Shown: positions 1-11,223 of the stretch, in pieces
How positions within the stretch are numbered: the stretch's first letter is position 1
Layout: every line of letters begins with the position of its first letter
Source of the DNA: Lumbricus rubellus
Taxonomy: Eukaryota > Annelida > Clitellata > Crassiclitellata > Lumbricidae
Length of the DNA: 64,000 nucleotides
Direction of reading: 5' to 3'
Assembly (NCBI GenBank): GCA_945859605.1
Contig: OX243814.1
Span: 19,144,931-19,208,930, forward strand
Program-made: the position numbers and the translations under genes
The notes under the pieces: generated by a model
Told to the model about the DNA's origin: nothing
Databases searched by the model: none
Seen by the model: only the letters and a program-made list of their open reading frames with translations

Positions 1-659
1 ATTGTAGTCGTAATCTCCAAATTTCTAAAGCGCTACTCGAAAGCCAAGCGCAGGGAAGCAGCTTATTCACGAGTGCTGCGTTGAGTCAAAAGGGTTGTCC
101 GTAAGAGTAGTCCATGGTGGTTCGGGTCAAGTTACTATAGGATCAGAGGGGCGGAACAGCTACTCGATCAGAGGGGCGTAACAGCTACTAGATACACAGA
201 TATTAGATATACAGATACTAGATATAGGCTTACAGCTACTAGAATAGCTACTACTAACAGACCCATCCGGATGTCGCAGGATCCGAGATCACAATCCATC
301 CCCTAAAAGAGAAATCCGGATCCTAAAATGTGTTTTTTCAATGAATTTTTTATGTGTATAATTTTATGTAGGCTATGCATTACGAAGGTGTCATTGCTTT
401 CCCAGAATACCCTCCATACGTCCTACCCCGACATTGACCGATGCAAGACCCAATTTCAGTTAGTGTGACTTCCTACAGACATACACGGTGTCCGCTGTTG
501 AAACTCCATCTCGCTGGGGGTAAATGTTGGGTTCTCAGTGTGCATGGTTAGGACTCCAGCGACAATTGGTGATGTCGTGACAAAGCATGGTAAGGGCCAC
601 ACTAGGTCGACCCCAACAAAAGACGGATGGTCCGCCGTGGGGCGATAGAGTTGGCTGGA
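1..659. other. No gene recognised
   Basis: No convincing exon is seen. A 27-bp segment containing gatcagaggggcg is present twice in tandem around 145-185, followed by short degenerate agatact/agatata repeats up to about 250. The short minus-strand ORF starting in the 450-812 area overlaps the repeat array described next and is not called as a gene. Confidence 0.5.
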
Positions 660-1640
660 TGAGATTATCACATAGTGCATCAGATGCAAATTAAACGGCA
701 GCATTTCTTCATCAGGTAATCTCTTTAAAACTGTCATTCTTTCCTGCACCGCATCTGATAATCTTGATGCTTGATGCATAAATCGGTAGTTGAATGCGTA
801 CGTACTATGCATATAGTGCGCAAACTAATCGGTCGTAGTCATCTGCATACGGCCCATGGCATCTTGTAAATATTTTATCCTTTCTTGCACCGCTTCTGAC
901 AACTTTACTGTTTGATGCATAGGCCTACATGTAACTCTTTAGGTCGACTGAAGTCACTGAACTGAGATGAACCAAAACGGCCAAATTCAACGTATGATAA
1001 TCTCTTGAAGATTTTAGCCTTCCTAGTACTGTTCTTGATTAATTATTTTGCTCTTTCATAATTATGTGCCTCCAACTATGTTATTAAAATATCATGGTTA
1101 TATCTCTGGGAGTACAGCGAGAGTATAAACTAAACGCCATATTCATCTTCAAGTAATCTCTTAAAAATTTCATTCTTGCACTGCTGCTGATAATTCCGAT
1201 ATAATTTTGATGTATAACTCTGAAAATGAGTGCAATATTAAACTAGACTGGCGTAGGCTATTCCTCTTCGGTTAATCTCTTCAATTTATGCATTTTCTTC
1301 TGTATGGCGCTGATAATTTTGCTGTTTGATAATATATTACATAACTAGGTATTTGGCCTACTAACTAAACGGCCGTAGAGGCCTACACTAATCTCGGGTG
1401 ATCTCTTTAAAAATTGTTATTCTTTCCAGCAATGCATCTGATAATTCTGATGCTTGCCGCAACTGATAATTTTAATCTTTGATGCATACCTCTGTAGATT
1501 AGTGTACTATGGGGACTAGAAGGCCGTATTCATCTCCTGGTAATCTCTAAAAATTACTTAATCATTCTTGTACTGCGACTGATAATATTGCTGCTTAATT
1601 TATAGGCCCTATACATAGGTGCAACCACGTCCTAAAAGTT
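660..1640 (-). repeat. Degenerate ~125-145 bp tandem array with coding-like core
   Basis: About seven or eight diverged copies of one unit, recognisable by the core ctgataatt followed by a gatgcata-like string, centred near 754, 893, 1035, 1183, 1307, 1434 and 1574. Read on the minus strand, several units give a related helical peptide: RLSDAVQERMTVLKRL, KLSEAVQERIKYLQ, ELSDALLERITIFKEI and SAIQKKMHKLKRL. Other units have stops or frameshifts, so the array is decayed if it was ever coding. No splice acceptor with a pyrimidine tract is visible in front of the units. Confidence 0.6.
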
Positions 1641-1762
1641 GGGGGGGGGACCATAATGAATCACGTCCTAAAAGTTGGGGGAACCATATTAATAAAGTTA
1701 GGGGACCACTCAAAAGTTGGGGGGGACGCGTCCCGTGGGTCCCATAGGGTGGTTGCGCCTAT
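1615..1762. mobile_element. Small inverted-repeat element (MITE), Tc1/mariner-like ends
   Basis: The ends are inverted copies, ATAGGTGCAACCA on the left and the complement of ATAGGCGCAACCA on the right. If the flanking TA is the target duplication, the terminal repeat is GGYGCAACCA. The interior holds about four copies of a cctaaaagttggggg motif. There is no coding capacity. Confidence 0.6.
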
Positions 1763-2651
1763 GGCCCTATAGCCTAACTCCGAGGGCGAGTGTCGTTCAA
1801 TAAAATTGATCAACAGTAAAGTACATCTTGTAGAATCTGATGCACTGGTGTTTCCACGTACATGTAAGCCTATGCCAAACAGTTAAAATCATGTGCTTTA
1901 TCTTACTGATCTGTTGGAGTGATTTTTATCAGACATCGACGGAGCCAAACTATGCTCTATACAAGGCTCATACAGAATAATTATTGCACACCGAAATTCT
2001 ACTGCAACTTCTGAGGTGAGTTAGCCAACGTTTCGCTTGGGAAAAAGAATTCTACACACAGAGGATCGAAAATCATTTTCGTAATAACTGGTGTTTTCTT
2101 CATAGAAAATGTTTCGTTATGATATAAGAGAATAGTTTAACGTTAGCCTACAATGCATTGGCATCAGATCAAATCAAGGGTTCTTTCTTAATTCGTTCTA
2201 AAAGATATGTCGTACTATCCGGTTTCGTCTTTCATAATTATGTAAACTGCGTATACATTATATATAGCCTATATACTATACAGGGACCTATATATATATA
2301 GTTACATACACATGTATATCTATTATATATATTATATATATTGCAATAGGTCATCGTCAGCTGTACTCATTTTCTATGGTGCACATGTGCGCAAATAGTA
2401 TACCCGACACCACGTGCCGCAGTGTGCGATCTCCCGAGTTATCGTGGTCGTTTTCTTCCGTGTATTTCGTGTTGCTGCCCCAAAGGAATGAAATTGACGA
2501 CCAAGAAGGCATATAACATCAGTTGTTTCTCTCCTTTTTCTCCTTCTAGAAACGCCTTAAACACTCACCGTAGGCCTATATGCCTAGTTCTTATTGGCCT
2601 TCAATCAAAATATGCTGTCACTCACACCTTCCACTTGTTCACCATTTTCAG
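1763..2651. other. AT-rich non-coding stretch upstream of leader exon A
   Basis: No exon or element is recognised. TA-rich low complexity occurs at about 2255-2345. The last ~30 bases (ccttccacttgttc followed by an attttcag acceptor) are shared with the sequence just before the second leader exon at 15807, so they belong to the duplicated segment. Confidence 0.5.
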
Positions 2652-2896
2652 GAACAGCCTTCGGTTTTATATTCAGAGAATTTCTCAGTAAACTTCTTTG
2701 AAGCACAGCCATGCAAATGACCATACGTATTGACCAAGGCAACGGCCGAGGAGCCACCAGAGCTCTGTTCTACCTATTGCTCACAGCAACCATCGTGGCA
2801 GCGTACCTGGTGACGTCAGGCGATAGTGTTCTCATGCAAGGCAAGCCAGTGCTTTCCAAACTTTCTGGCGCTGTGTCATTGTTTTTGAAGCCTTAA
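2652..2896 (+). CDS. Leader exon copy A of mini-exon secreted gene
   Basis: This is a paralogue of the leader exon at 15807-16021. Both share an upstream acceptor context, an ATG (here 2711), and a protein reading QGNGRGATRALFYLLLTATI then VAAYLVTS, a typical hydrophobic signal sequence preceded by basic residues. In this copy the open frame runs to a stop at 2894-2896. The phase-1 GT donor used by copy B is not conserved. Only weak donors are visible, such as gtgttc after the GAT codon near 2824. It could be a decayed leader, an alternative first exon using a weak donor, or a short secreted ORF of 61 residues. The homology between copies is seen directly; the function is inferred from hydrophobicity only. 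Confidence 0.5.
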
Positions 2897-3351
2897 TATT
2901 AATTTTACCGGTCTTTCAACGTCAACTTGCATGCATCACTTGTTAAATTAATATTTAAAATTAATATGGTTGTCTTCGCATTCGATTAAAACAATTGTCC
3001 TTTCTTGCATATTTAGAGCTGATTTTTGTTCAAGGAAACTGTATAAAGCGTTTTTGAGTGACATTGTTTAATTTTGGTGTCAAAGCATTTTGAATGTAGG
3101 CCTAATATTTTGCTTACAATGAAAGCTGTGGTTCCATTATTAATCAACGACCAAGTGACGAATCATGCGCGGATTAGCACCGAGCTGTACAGTAGACCTC
3201 TTTTATTACTAGGCTTGCTCTTGCTATCAATAACATCATTATTGCTGTAGCAGCAGTAATAGCATTAGCAATAACAATAACAATAGCAGAAATAATAATA
3301 ATTTTTTCAAATTATAAATTATTATTATTATGGCTAATATTGTTATAATGG

Positions 3352-3416
3352 GTGGATGGATGGATGAAAGGATGGATGGATGTCTAGATGAATGGATGGA
3401 TGAAAGGATGGACGAA
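3352..3416. repeat. GGAT/GGATGAAT simple repeat
   Basis: Degenerate ggatggatgaa tetranucleotide tract in the intron between leader exon A and the exon at 3457. Confidence 0.8.
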
Positions 3417-3456
3417 TTCTGTTAGTGACAGTATTTCTTGTATTTGCTCTCGGTAG

Positions 3457-3516
3457 ATGACGATAAATGGGCCGAATATTTACAAAGAGACTTGAGAGAC
3501 GATGACGGCGGAGATT
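3457..3516 (+). CDS. Mini-exon, acidic (set A), phase 1-1
   Basis: The exon is bounded by a tttgctctcggtag acceptor and a GATT|gtgagt donor. It is 60 nt, phase 1 at both ends. With the preceding base it translates as D-DDKWAEYLQRDLRDDDGGD. It resembles the acidic mini-exon at 22767-22829 in length, composition, phase and the way it ends (GATT before the donor), so the two are probably duplicates. The next exon in line is 4758-4889, which parallels the 22767 to 26019 order downstream. Product unknown; secretion is inferred from the leader exons. Confidence 0.55.
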
Positions 3517-3685
3517 GTGAGTTTATGTACCAAATGAAATTCTTAAATATCAATATGCCTACTAGTCTTGCCACAAATGTTGTTCTTTTATTTTATACGG
3601 CACCTTCGAAACGCTACGACGATTATAATTTCCGTGAGGCAGAGTTAGATTCGATCCTGATGATCAGAACTCGTTGAGACCTAGG

Positions 3686-3949
3686 CAGGGCCGGATTAAG
3701 GCATGTTCAACATGTTCGGCCGAACAGGGGCCCCCACACTTTCCACACTTTGGGGGCCCCACAAAATGAGGGGAAAATTTTGGGGGGCTCAAATTTCGGC
3801 GAAACGACTAATTTCCCGAAAATTTTGGCCAGATGACTAAAAATAAGGTCATCAACTTTTTTGGCGGATGAAATGGTATGATTTTCCCGAAAAATTTTCA
3901 TGCGCAAAAAAGTCCCGAACAGGGCCCCACATTGCTTAATCCGGCCCTG
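3686..3949. mobile_element. hAT-like MITE with perfect 8-bp target duplication
   Basis: The termini are CAGGGCCGGATTAAG and its inverted complement TTAATCCGGCCCTG. The element is flanked on both sides by GACCTAGG (3678-3685 and 3950-3957), the 8-bp duplication expected of the hAT superfamily. It is 264 bp long with no coding capacity. The interior is itself rich in short inverted motifs (aaaattttggggggc, cccgaaaatttt). Confidence 0.85.
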
Positions 3950-4020
3950 GACCTAGGCCTACACAGTACACATGCATGTTACGATTCGATTCTTATGTTG
4001 TCAAGAGCATAGAACTCCGC

Positions 4021-4080
4021 CACTGCTTGCACTCTGCCAGTGCCAGTCCCAAGCCTGGATGAAGGAGGAGGGCGACACTA
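4021..4080 (+). repeat. Dispersed repeat fragment (agtcccaagcctgga family)
   Basis: The segment around cagtgccagtcccaagcctgg recurs at about 28692-28765 in the same orientation and at about 23345-23372 as the complement. It looks like the 3' part of an interspersed retroelement; the family is not identified. Confidence 0.5.
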
Positions 4081-4539
4081 ATCATCTTTGATATGGCAGT
4101 GCCGTTAAACATGTAATAAGTGTCAAGAGTATCTCGTATTTCGTACAGGAACAAATTCATCAAATTCGTGCGACGCTGAAGTTAAGATGTAGGCCTACGG
4201 TAGCGAAAATAGTGAACACAATTTGGCGGGTGTGCGGGCTGTTCATCATAGGACGATTCATCAGTGGACTGTTCATTGTGGTGTTCATCATTGGCTATTC
4301 AACTAAGAAAAGACTAATTAGGGCCTATAGAGTATAGACCGTCTAGATTACATTGGAAGAAAGGAAATTTGTTGGAACACTCTGTAATGCGCATATTTAT
4401 AATAGGCCTACCCCATTCTCAAGCTGACTCGACCAGGCTTTTAAGAGTATGTGTAGACCAGCACAATTATCCACTGGAAAATAACGCATAAATAGGCCTT
4501 AAAATATATCGTCACAGGACGCAGGTAGCAATGAATGAT

Positions 4540-4688
4540 TGATTGATTAGTCGTCGGGTTGAAATGTCGTAAAGATACTCTTGATTGATTTTTTGATTGA
4601 TCGATTGTTTTGTTTATTGATTGATCGATCGATCGATTGATCGATTGATGGATTGATTAATTGATTAATTGATTGCTTGCTTGCTTGC

Positions 4689-4749
<61 letters not shown>

Positions 4750-4752
4750 CGT
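4540..4752. repeat. GATT tetranucleotide repeat
   Basis: A (GATT)n/(GATC)n tract, purest at 4690-4750, runs directly into the splice acceptor of the next exon, where gattgatcgtggcag replaces a normal pyrimidine tract. Confidence 0.85.
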
Positions 4753-4757
4753 GGCAG

Positions 4758-4889
4758 CTCCAGTTATACTAGACGTCGTTCGTCGTGGCAATAAACCACC
4801 ATTCGAAAGGAATAATTTCGACGATGAAGACAGCAGTTCAGGCAGACGATCAGACGAAGAGTCACCGCCGGTTCCTCCTCCCAATAACC
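4758..4889 (+). CDS. Mini-exon, Ser/Asp-rich (set A), phase 1-1
   Basis: 132 nt between a gtggcag acceptor and an AACC|gtgagt donor, phase 1 at both ends. It encodes PVILDVVRRGNKPPFERNNF followed by DDEDSSSGRRSDEESPPVPP. The stretch FERNNFDDEDSSSGRRSDE aligns with FEKNLDEAAGSSGRSGQKS of the exon at 26019-26165, so this is a paralogous exon. No downstream exon of this set was recognised between 4.9 and 15.8 kb. The set is therefore either a truncated tandem copy or part of one large gene that continues into the exons from 20.8 kb. Unusually, the acceptor is preceded by a GATT microsatellite rather than pyrimidines. Confidence 0.55.
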
Positions 4890-6170
4890 GTGAGTCATGG
4901 ATGCTCCGTATCATCAAGTTAAATGATTGTAATCCTTATCATCACCTGCATCATCATTGGCGTCTTAGTCGTCGTCGTCATCATCATCAACACAATGTCA
5001 TCGTCGTTGTCATCCAATGTATGCACGAATCTTGAATACACTGAGGCGCTTGATATATATATATATATATATTAATTATTAATTATTAATTACATTGCCT
5101 TTCGAGTAGACCTACTTCTATAATTATCAAAGGCATAAGCAGAATGTAGAACGTCGCAGTTTCTTTTGGATGTCTTCGTTTTTACTTTATGATTTATGTG
5201 CATCACGACAGTTTGGTACTAAGTACTAACTACCATCTTATGTGTCTGAGATTCCACATGACTGTTTGAAACAGGCAATACATTGTGCCGCCATGTAGGC
5301 TAACTCAAATAGGAGTGTGTCATGCATTTGCGGATTTCTCTTTTTTGTCTGCACTTCAACTTTCTTTTGTTATAGCATTCCATCCTAGCACGTCAACCTT
5401 TCAATACAATGTAATTTTGTATATATTGTATATATTGTATATTGTATTATTGTATGTATGTAGCCTATAGGCCTATTGTATATATACAGTCTTCAACCCA
5501 TTGGCTTAACCTTCGACCTCGGGACTTTAACCTTTCTTACAACTGCGACTCATACCATAATATGGTATGAGTCGCAGTTGTAAGACTTCTCCACGCATAT
5601 TATGCGTGGAGAAGTCTTTTCGTTCTCTGTTTCGAGGTTTTAATCTCCTGCGCTTGTAATAATAAAAAAATAAAAACAACAATTTATATGGCGCCATAAC
5701 ACGGCCATAGGCTACATACATGGATGCCGCTTTATCTTCCTTTAGTCAAAGTGGACTAGAGATTTAAACCTTAGGAGTTGTAAGCAGGGCAGTAGCAATA
5801 CACGTGTACATGTATAGCCTTGATTTACCAGAATCTGATGTTTGCTTTGTGGTCGTTGTTTTAGCTGGACTTTGATCGACACGGATGCACTCCTTTGGAC
5901 GAAACTGCAGCACCTCCACCACATCCAGCAAATTATTGAGTGGCTTAATTCTGCTACGAAACATGCATGTCGACCACTTCAGGATTAGAGCTGACAATAA
6001 TAATTCCTTTAATTTAGTCGTTGTGCCTAGAAACCGGCGATTCAGTTGAGATTAAATTGAAGTTTTACTATAGTTGATTAATTTTAGTCGTTTGTTCCAT
6101 TCATATTGAATAATGAACACATCACTGTTGTTGCCCATATAGTCTAATAGGCCTAATAATGGTGGTGATG
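4890..6170. other. No gene; AT-rich with simple repeats and twin palindromes
   Basis: Contains catcatcat-like repeats near 4940-5000, TA repeats at 5052-5090, and the two adjacent palindromes listed separately. Short ORFs on both strands have no recognisable domains. Confidence 0.5.
5536..5618. repeat. Two adjacent perfect palindromes
   Basis: The first (5536-5584) has 24-bp arms around a single central base. The second (5582-5618) has 18-bp arms around a single central base. The two overlap by three bases. They have different sequences and could extrude as twin cruciforms or short hairpin RNAs. Confidence 0.9.
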
Positions 6171-6306
6171 GTGATGAGGATGATATTGATGGTGATGGTG
6201 ATGATGATGATGACGATGATGATGATGATGATGATGACGATGACGACGACGACGACGATGATGATGATGACGACGACGATGATGATGATGATGATGATGA
6301 TGATAA
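6160..6306. repeat. GAT/GAC trinucleotide repeat
   Basis: A long (GATGAC)n-like microsatellite. It creates a spurious poly-Ser ORF on the minus strand and a poly-Asp ORF on the plus strand. Confidence 0.9.
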
Positions 6307-6535
6307 TGATCTTATTTTAATTTCATAATGAAACAAGGCAGCTTAAAATTCGTAGTATTATGACGGATCATCACAAGCTAATAGTACAGAAGTCGAATTT
6401 AATTGTGGCAACCAACAGTGCACCCATCATGTCCTACAACTCATTTAACCAACGACATCTGCCAACTGGAAGGCTGAATGGACCTTTGGGAGAGTAGTGG
6501 GAAGCGATCCCGTGACCTTTGTGCAAGAGCATTCA

Positions 6536-6985
6536 TTCATTCATTCATTCATTCATTATTAGAATTTATATAGCGCCTCTTCAAGAAACTACTCAGAGGC
6601 GCTCCCAGCCCAGCCACGACCAAAGAAAAAAGATTTAAGAGACTTGAGAAATAAAGATTGACTGGTCAGATGGAGGAGATGGAGGTTTGAGGGGAGGTCA
6701 TTCCAGATTGACGGTCCCACAACCGAGAAGGCTCGGCGCTGTCTGGTAGCTAAGCGAGCCCGTGGAACAAGCAGTTGTCCCTTCGCAGCGGAGCGAAGGG
6801 CCCGACGCGCTTCAATGTCAGAGACAGGACGACAGAGGACGCGCAGATAAGATGGAGCACAACCAAGAATACATCGAGAAACAAGGGCAGCAATGCGGTA
6901 ATTGATGCGTTGGGCTATTGGCAGCCAATGCAGCACATCACGCATGTAAGCAGAGACAGGCGTTAACAAGTATTCTAACCCACCC
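6536..6985 (-). mobile_element. 5'-truncated CR1/L2-like LINE 3' end
   Basis: The minus-strand frame reads PVSAYMRDVLHWLPIAQRI, then RQRRAFSVVGPSIWNDLPS and ends GRGWAGSASE before a stop near 6589. This matches the C-terminus of the LINE copies at 31715-32690 and 34205-35831. The 3' end has the same gagcgcctctgag...gcgctatata hairpin and an attcatt microsatellite tail (6536-6556 on the plus strand). Only the region after the RT domain remains. Confidence 0.85.
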
Positions 6986-7111
6986 CACCCCTGTAGTACG
7001 TTGGTCTGGATACAGCAAAACATTTATTATGTCTAAAGCAGCAGAAATATTATAGTGACTACAGTATGCCTGCAATTTTCAGTACTGAACGGCATGGTCC
7101 TATACTCTTAA

Positions 7112-8100
7112 CCCTCGGGCTACCAGGGGGGGGTGGTATCCACCCCCCCCCCCCTAGGTTTTTCCCAAATCAATTTTTTTTTGTTAGGAATAAAATTTTG
7201 ACGTTTTAGGTAGCTGTAGAGGATTCATTTGCACACATTCTGAGCTAAAATGTGTGATGATATACCATACCATTCAAAAGTTATACCCGATATACCCGAG
7301 GCACCAGGGAGGGTGGATACCACCCCCCTTAGATTATTGGCTGTATCTTATCCGTCCTTTGACATGAAAAGACACCAATTACACCATTCTGTAGAGGGAA
7401 TGTGGGGCTACATTTTGGTGGTCACGGAGTTGTCTTTTGACAACCGGAAATGCTCAAAATAAATTAAAATATAAATAAAGGTGTTTTATTTTCATAAAAT
7501 TTTCATGTTTTTCCTATTAACAAATATTCAAAATTTATTTTTTAAGAGAAATAAATTATGTCATTCTATAGAGTGCATTTAGGGCTATTTTTTATACCAA
7601 TTAATTTGACATTTGATGACCGGAAGTGCTCAAAATAAATTGAAATGTGTGAAAATGTTGGGGTTTTTTTTACAACGCAAACCGATAAGTCTGCGTAAAC
7701 GTTTTTCAGCATGTTTTACATGTTTTTTCTCTTTTTATTGTAACTAAAACTAACTTATTACTAGTTTTTATAGTTGAATATTGGACTTTATTATATGTAG
7801 CCTAAACTATTTTTAATTAAATAAATTATGTTAAAACACACAGAATCTAATATTTTGCTTATGCGAAAGTATACATTTTGTGGAATCGACGGGTGCCTAC
7901 GGTAAAAAATTCATAACTTCGGGGTGCTTTCATATATTTTAAACCTAAATATACCATTTTGTGCAGAAGTGAATGCTGAATCCATAGGTGTATTACAAGT
8001 TATGATATCTCAAACCAAACCCAAAATCCAGGGGGGGGTGGTAACCACCCCCCCCCCCCTTGGTAGTCAGTGTTACAAAAATAGCGTGGTAGCCTGAGGG
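7112..8100. mobile_element. piggyBac-like non-autonomous element flanked by TTAA
   Basis: The element begins CCCTCGGGCTACCA and ends with the complement of CCCTCAGGCTACCAC, and is flanked exactly by TTAA (7108-7111 and 8101-8104), the piggyBac target signature. Just inside each end is a G-run/C-run hairpin (ggggggtggtatccacccccc and ggggggtggtaaccaccccc). The interior contains a duplicated ~90-bp segment with gaccggaagtgctcaaaata (near 7435 and 7620). No transposase ORF is present. 989 bp. Confidence 0.8.
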
Positions 8101-8927
8101 TTAAACAATTGAACAAAATGGTTTTAAATACTATAGAACAACCAGTTAAATAATGACCTGATTCCTGTTGCTTTTTGTTCATTTTGACCTCTTAATGTGG
8201 ACGTGTCCGTAAACGAGGGTAGGACAGGGCAATGCGGACCAGAGAAAGGTGCGCTACAAAGTAGGCCAAGCCTATTTTGCGGACGTCCTTTGTTGACGAC
8301 CCCATTGTTAGCCATTATCTCCATGGCGATTGATCGTGCTATATATATTCATGTATCTCATTGCCCACGGCCTGTCCATATAGAATTATTCCGTATTTCC
8401 ACGTGAGACAGGCTTAGGGATTTGCAATTGGTACATGTATATACGATCGCTTCGAAGTTCAACAATGAGAGTGATTTATAAGAATGACATCTCGTCATCT
8501 AATTTACTTACTTTGTTGGTCAATAATAGACGCAAGTGACGAGTTCTTACACGTGTATCAAACTGTCAGTTGATCATGTAAGACTTGTAAGTAAGTAAAA
8601 TAGAAAGAAGGTAGAATTATGAAACAATGACCTGAGGAGAATGAAGCCAACCAGCCGACCCTGGGTTTGAGTTTCCACACAATCTGGAAACCATGTCAAG
8701 ACCTCCTTTGCTATGGAATTGCCGACCAGAGGAAGAATCCATTTGCACAAGGTGTCATCCTTTGCCTGAAAACTCAAAACTATTCGTCAAAGACTGCTGA
8801 CCCTAAATGAAGATAACATTGGCCGATATCGTATACACATTATACACAGTCGTCGACATAGCAGTAGCAGTATTCATCCATACACCCAAGTTTAGAAGAT
8901 GCAACTTTGCGAAATTGCAAGTTGAGG

Positions 8928-8967
8928 AATAAGGACCACCCTATTATATAATAGGGTGGTCCTTATT
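8928..8967. repeat. 40-bp perfect palindrome
   Basis: aataaggaccaccctatta is followed directly by ta and then its exact inverted complement, giving a 40-bp palindrome without a loop. Confidence 0.9.
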
Positions 8968-9409
8968 TCTTATTTATTTTATGTATATTATGTGTATGTG
9001 ACAAAACCCTCGGTTCTGCTTCTCCTAAAGCTGTTTTTAATTCAATAAGCCTGCATGTAACTAAACACACAGAGTAGCCTATGTATTCACTATACAGGCC
9101 AAAATACTTTGGACTAAATGCATAATACATGCATGTATAGGATTACATACTTCTGGACATAAATTCATAATATATACAATTTATACACACATGTGTGGGC
9201 TACAGAGACCGACAGAGAGCAGAGTGCTACTGTATAATTTCACATGATCCTATTTTCTTATGCAAGCATTACTAAGTTATTTTACAGCAGGAGAATGTCT
9301 GCAGTATTTCCGTAGACTAGGCCTACGGTCCTCAGATCAAGTGAAGCAAAGTTTACATTTTTAAGGAACCGAAATGTACCTGAATGGAGTAGAGGTTGCA
9401 GCTGTGTGT

Positions 9410-9412
<3 letters not shown>

Positions 9413-9451
<39 letters not shown>
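9413..9451. repeat. TA dinucleotide repeat
   Basis: About 19 TA units. Confidence 0.95.
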
Positions 9452-9455
<4 letters not shown>

Positions 9456-10519
9456 TTAAGTTGCATGTCGAAGTATTCGCAGTTCAGCTCCTCAGTATTT
9501 GACTGACTATATACCTTGCGGTAAGTGTAATCAATAAAACAACCAGCAACCGTTGCACATTGAACACAAGCCATTTCCGGTCCCAGGCAGACCATGCAAT
9601 CACAAGCCTCAAAACGATCTTGAACTGCTTAATAAGAAACAAATGTTTTAGAAACGAATTGAATTAATAATAGTGCACGTACCAGGTATAGCTTACTATA
9701 CCTAACATTTTACATATTATATGTAAAATATGATTTTATTCAGTTGCTTTTTGAAGTTTAAACTGATTGTAGATAATTTTCTCTGCTAAACAAGCATAGG
9801 AACCAAAATTATAAACTTTTCTATAGCTACATACAGCTCGGGTCCCTATAATAAGCTTAGTCGCAGGGCCCCATGCATTTTACCCTCTCGCAGCCCTGAT
9901 AATTCATACTTAAAATCGCAGCACCGATGTATTTTCTCACGTCAGCTTACTTACTTACTCTTTCATGGTGCATAGGCCTTCTTTTTTGTATTTAGGTGAA
10001 GAGTTTGGAGGGGTAAGGGTGATGGATGGGAGAATGAAATGGTAGGAGACTCGAGAGGAGAGGCTGGAAAAGGGAGATATTGGACATCTCTTAATATTCC
10101 AAGAGAATGGAGACAAAAGATCGATTTAGGCGGGAATCCTATTCATATTTGGCGCGCGTCTATCTGTACATTTGGAACGTGACGGTTAAGCTCTTCTTTT
10201 GGGACTGTGTTCTGCCTATCAGCGTGCACGTGGCTGTCTATTCTCTATTCTCTATTCTCTATTCTCCTTTTTTTCTCCAGTTCTATACAATTAACCTGAT
10301 CCAAGTCCGTTAACGCCACCTGCCTTTAGTAATGAATGTACCTAAGATCACGACGTCTATTTGTGCTATTTGTCGACGGTATTTAAGAATAGATTTAGTT
10401 GGCTGATTCACCCAGCTATAATGGGTGCCGCCTATCCCTGACTGTGCGTCTATATTTAGGTGTATACACAGTTACACACCCAAATTCACATAGGGACCAA
10501 ACCGTTCTTCCATTACATA

Positions 10520-10866
10520 TATCTCGTAGTCTCTCTGTCTCTTTGTATCTCTGTCTGTCTGTCTGTGTTCCTATCTCTGTCTGTCTGTTTCTCTCTCTGT
10601 CTCTCTGTCTCTCTGTCTCTCTCTGTATGAATCTCTATGTCTCTGCGAGTATTTTCTCCTGTTGAGGCACCTATGTTTGTTTGAGTGTAGGAGTTAGGTC
10701 TCCTTTTGTACTTACTTTCTGACCCTCTGTGTTTCTGTCTCTAGCTCTTTCTGTCTGCCTGTTTCTCTTTCTGTCTGCGTGTCTCTTTATGCCTCTGCGA
10801 GTGCTTCTTCTGTTGAGACGCTTCTGTTTATCTGAGTGTAGGAGTTAGGTCTCCTTTGCACTCAAT
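10520..10866. repeat. TCTG/TCTC-rich tract with a duplicated ~73-bp segment
   Basis: Two diverged copies of a segment (about 10640-10712 and 10794-10866), each containing gtgtaggagttaggtctcc, are embedded in TCTGTC-rich low complexity. Confidence 0.75.
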
Positions 10867-11094
10867 CGAACGACGTCGGTCAACGTATTTAGCCGCCGCC
10901 TATTCTGCTGTCGCCCATAGTTCTGCTGTAAGTTGTTGTCGAGGGATGAACCACCGTCTTCTACAATGTATGAGGTGGGAGTGATTAGCGCTCATGCAAA
11001 AGTCACTCATCGTTGTTGTCATCATCGATGGTCTTCCCTTCACGCGATCTTCTCTCTCTCTCTCTTTCTCTGTGTGTGTCTCTCTCTCTTTCTA

Positions 11095-11223
<129 letters not shown>

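Larger units (their letters stand above)
8105..10520. other. No gene recognised
   Basis: Intergenic or intronic AT-rich DNA with a perfect palindrome and a TA microsatellite (listed separately). None of the small ORFs has a recognisable domain or a splice-supported structure. Confidence 0.5.

Noticed and set aside
6052..6336. Poly-serine ORF on the minus strand
   Set aside because: Produced by the GAT/GAC repeat.
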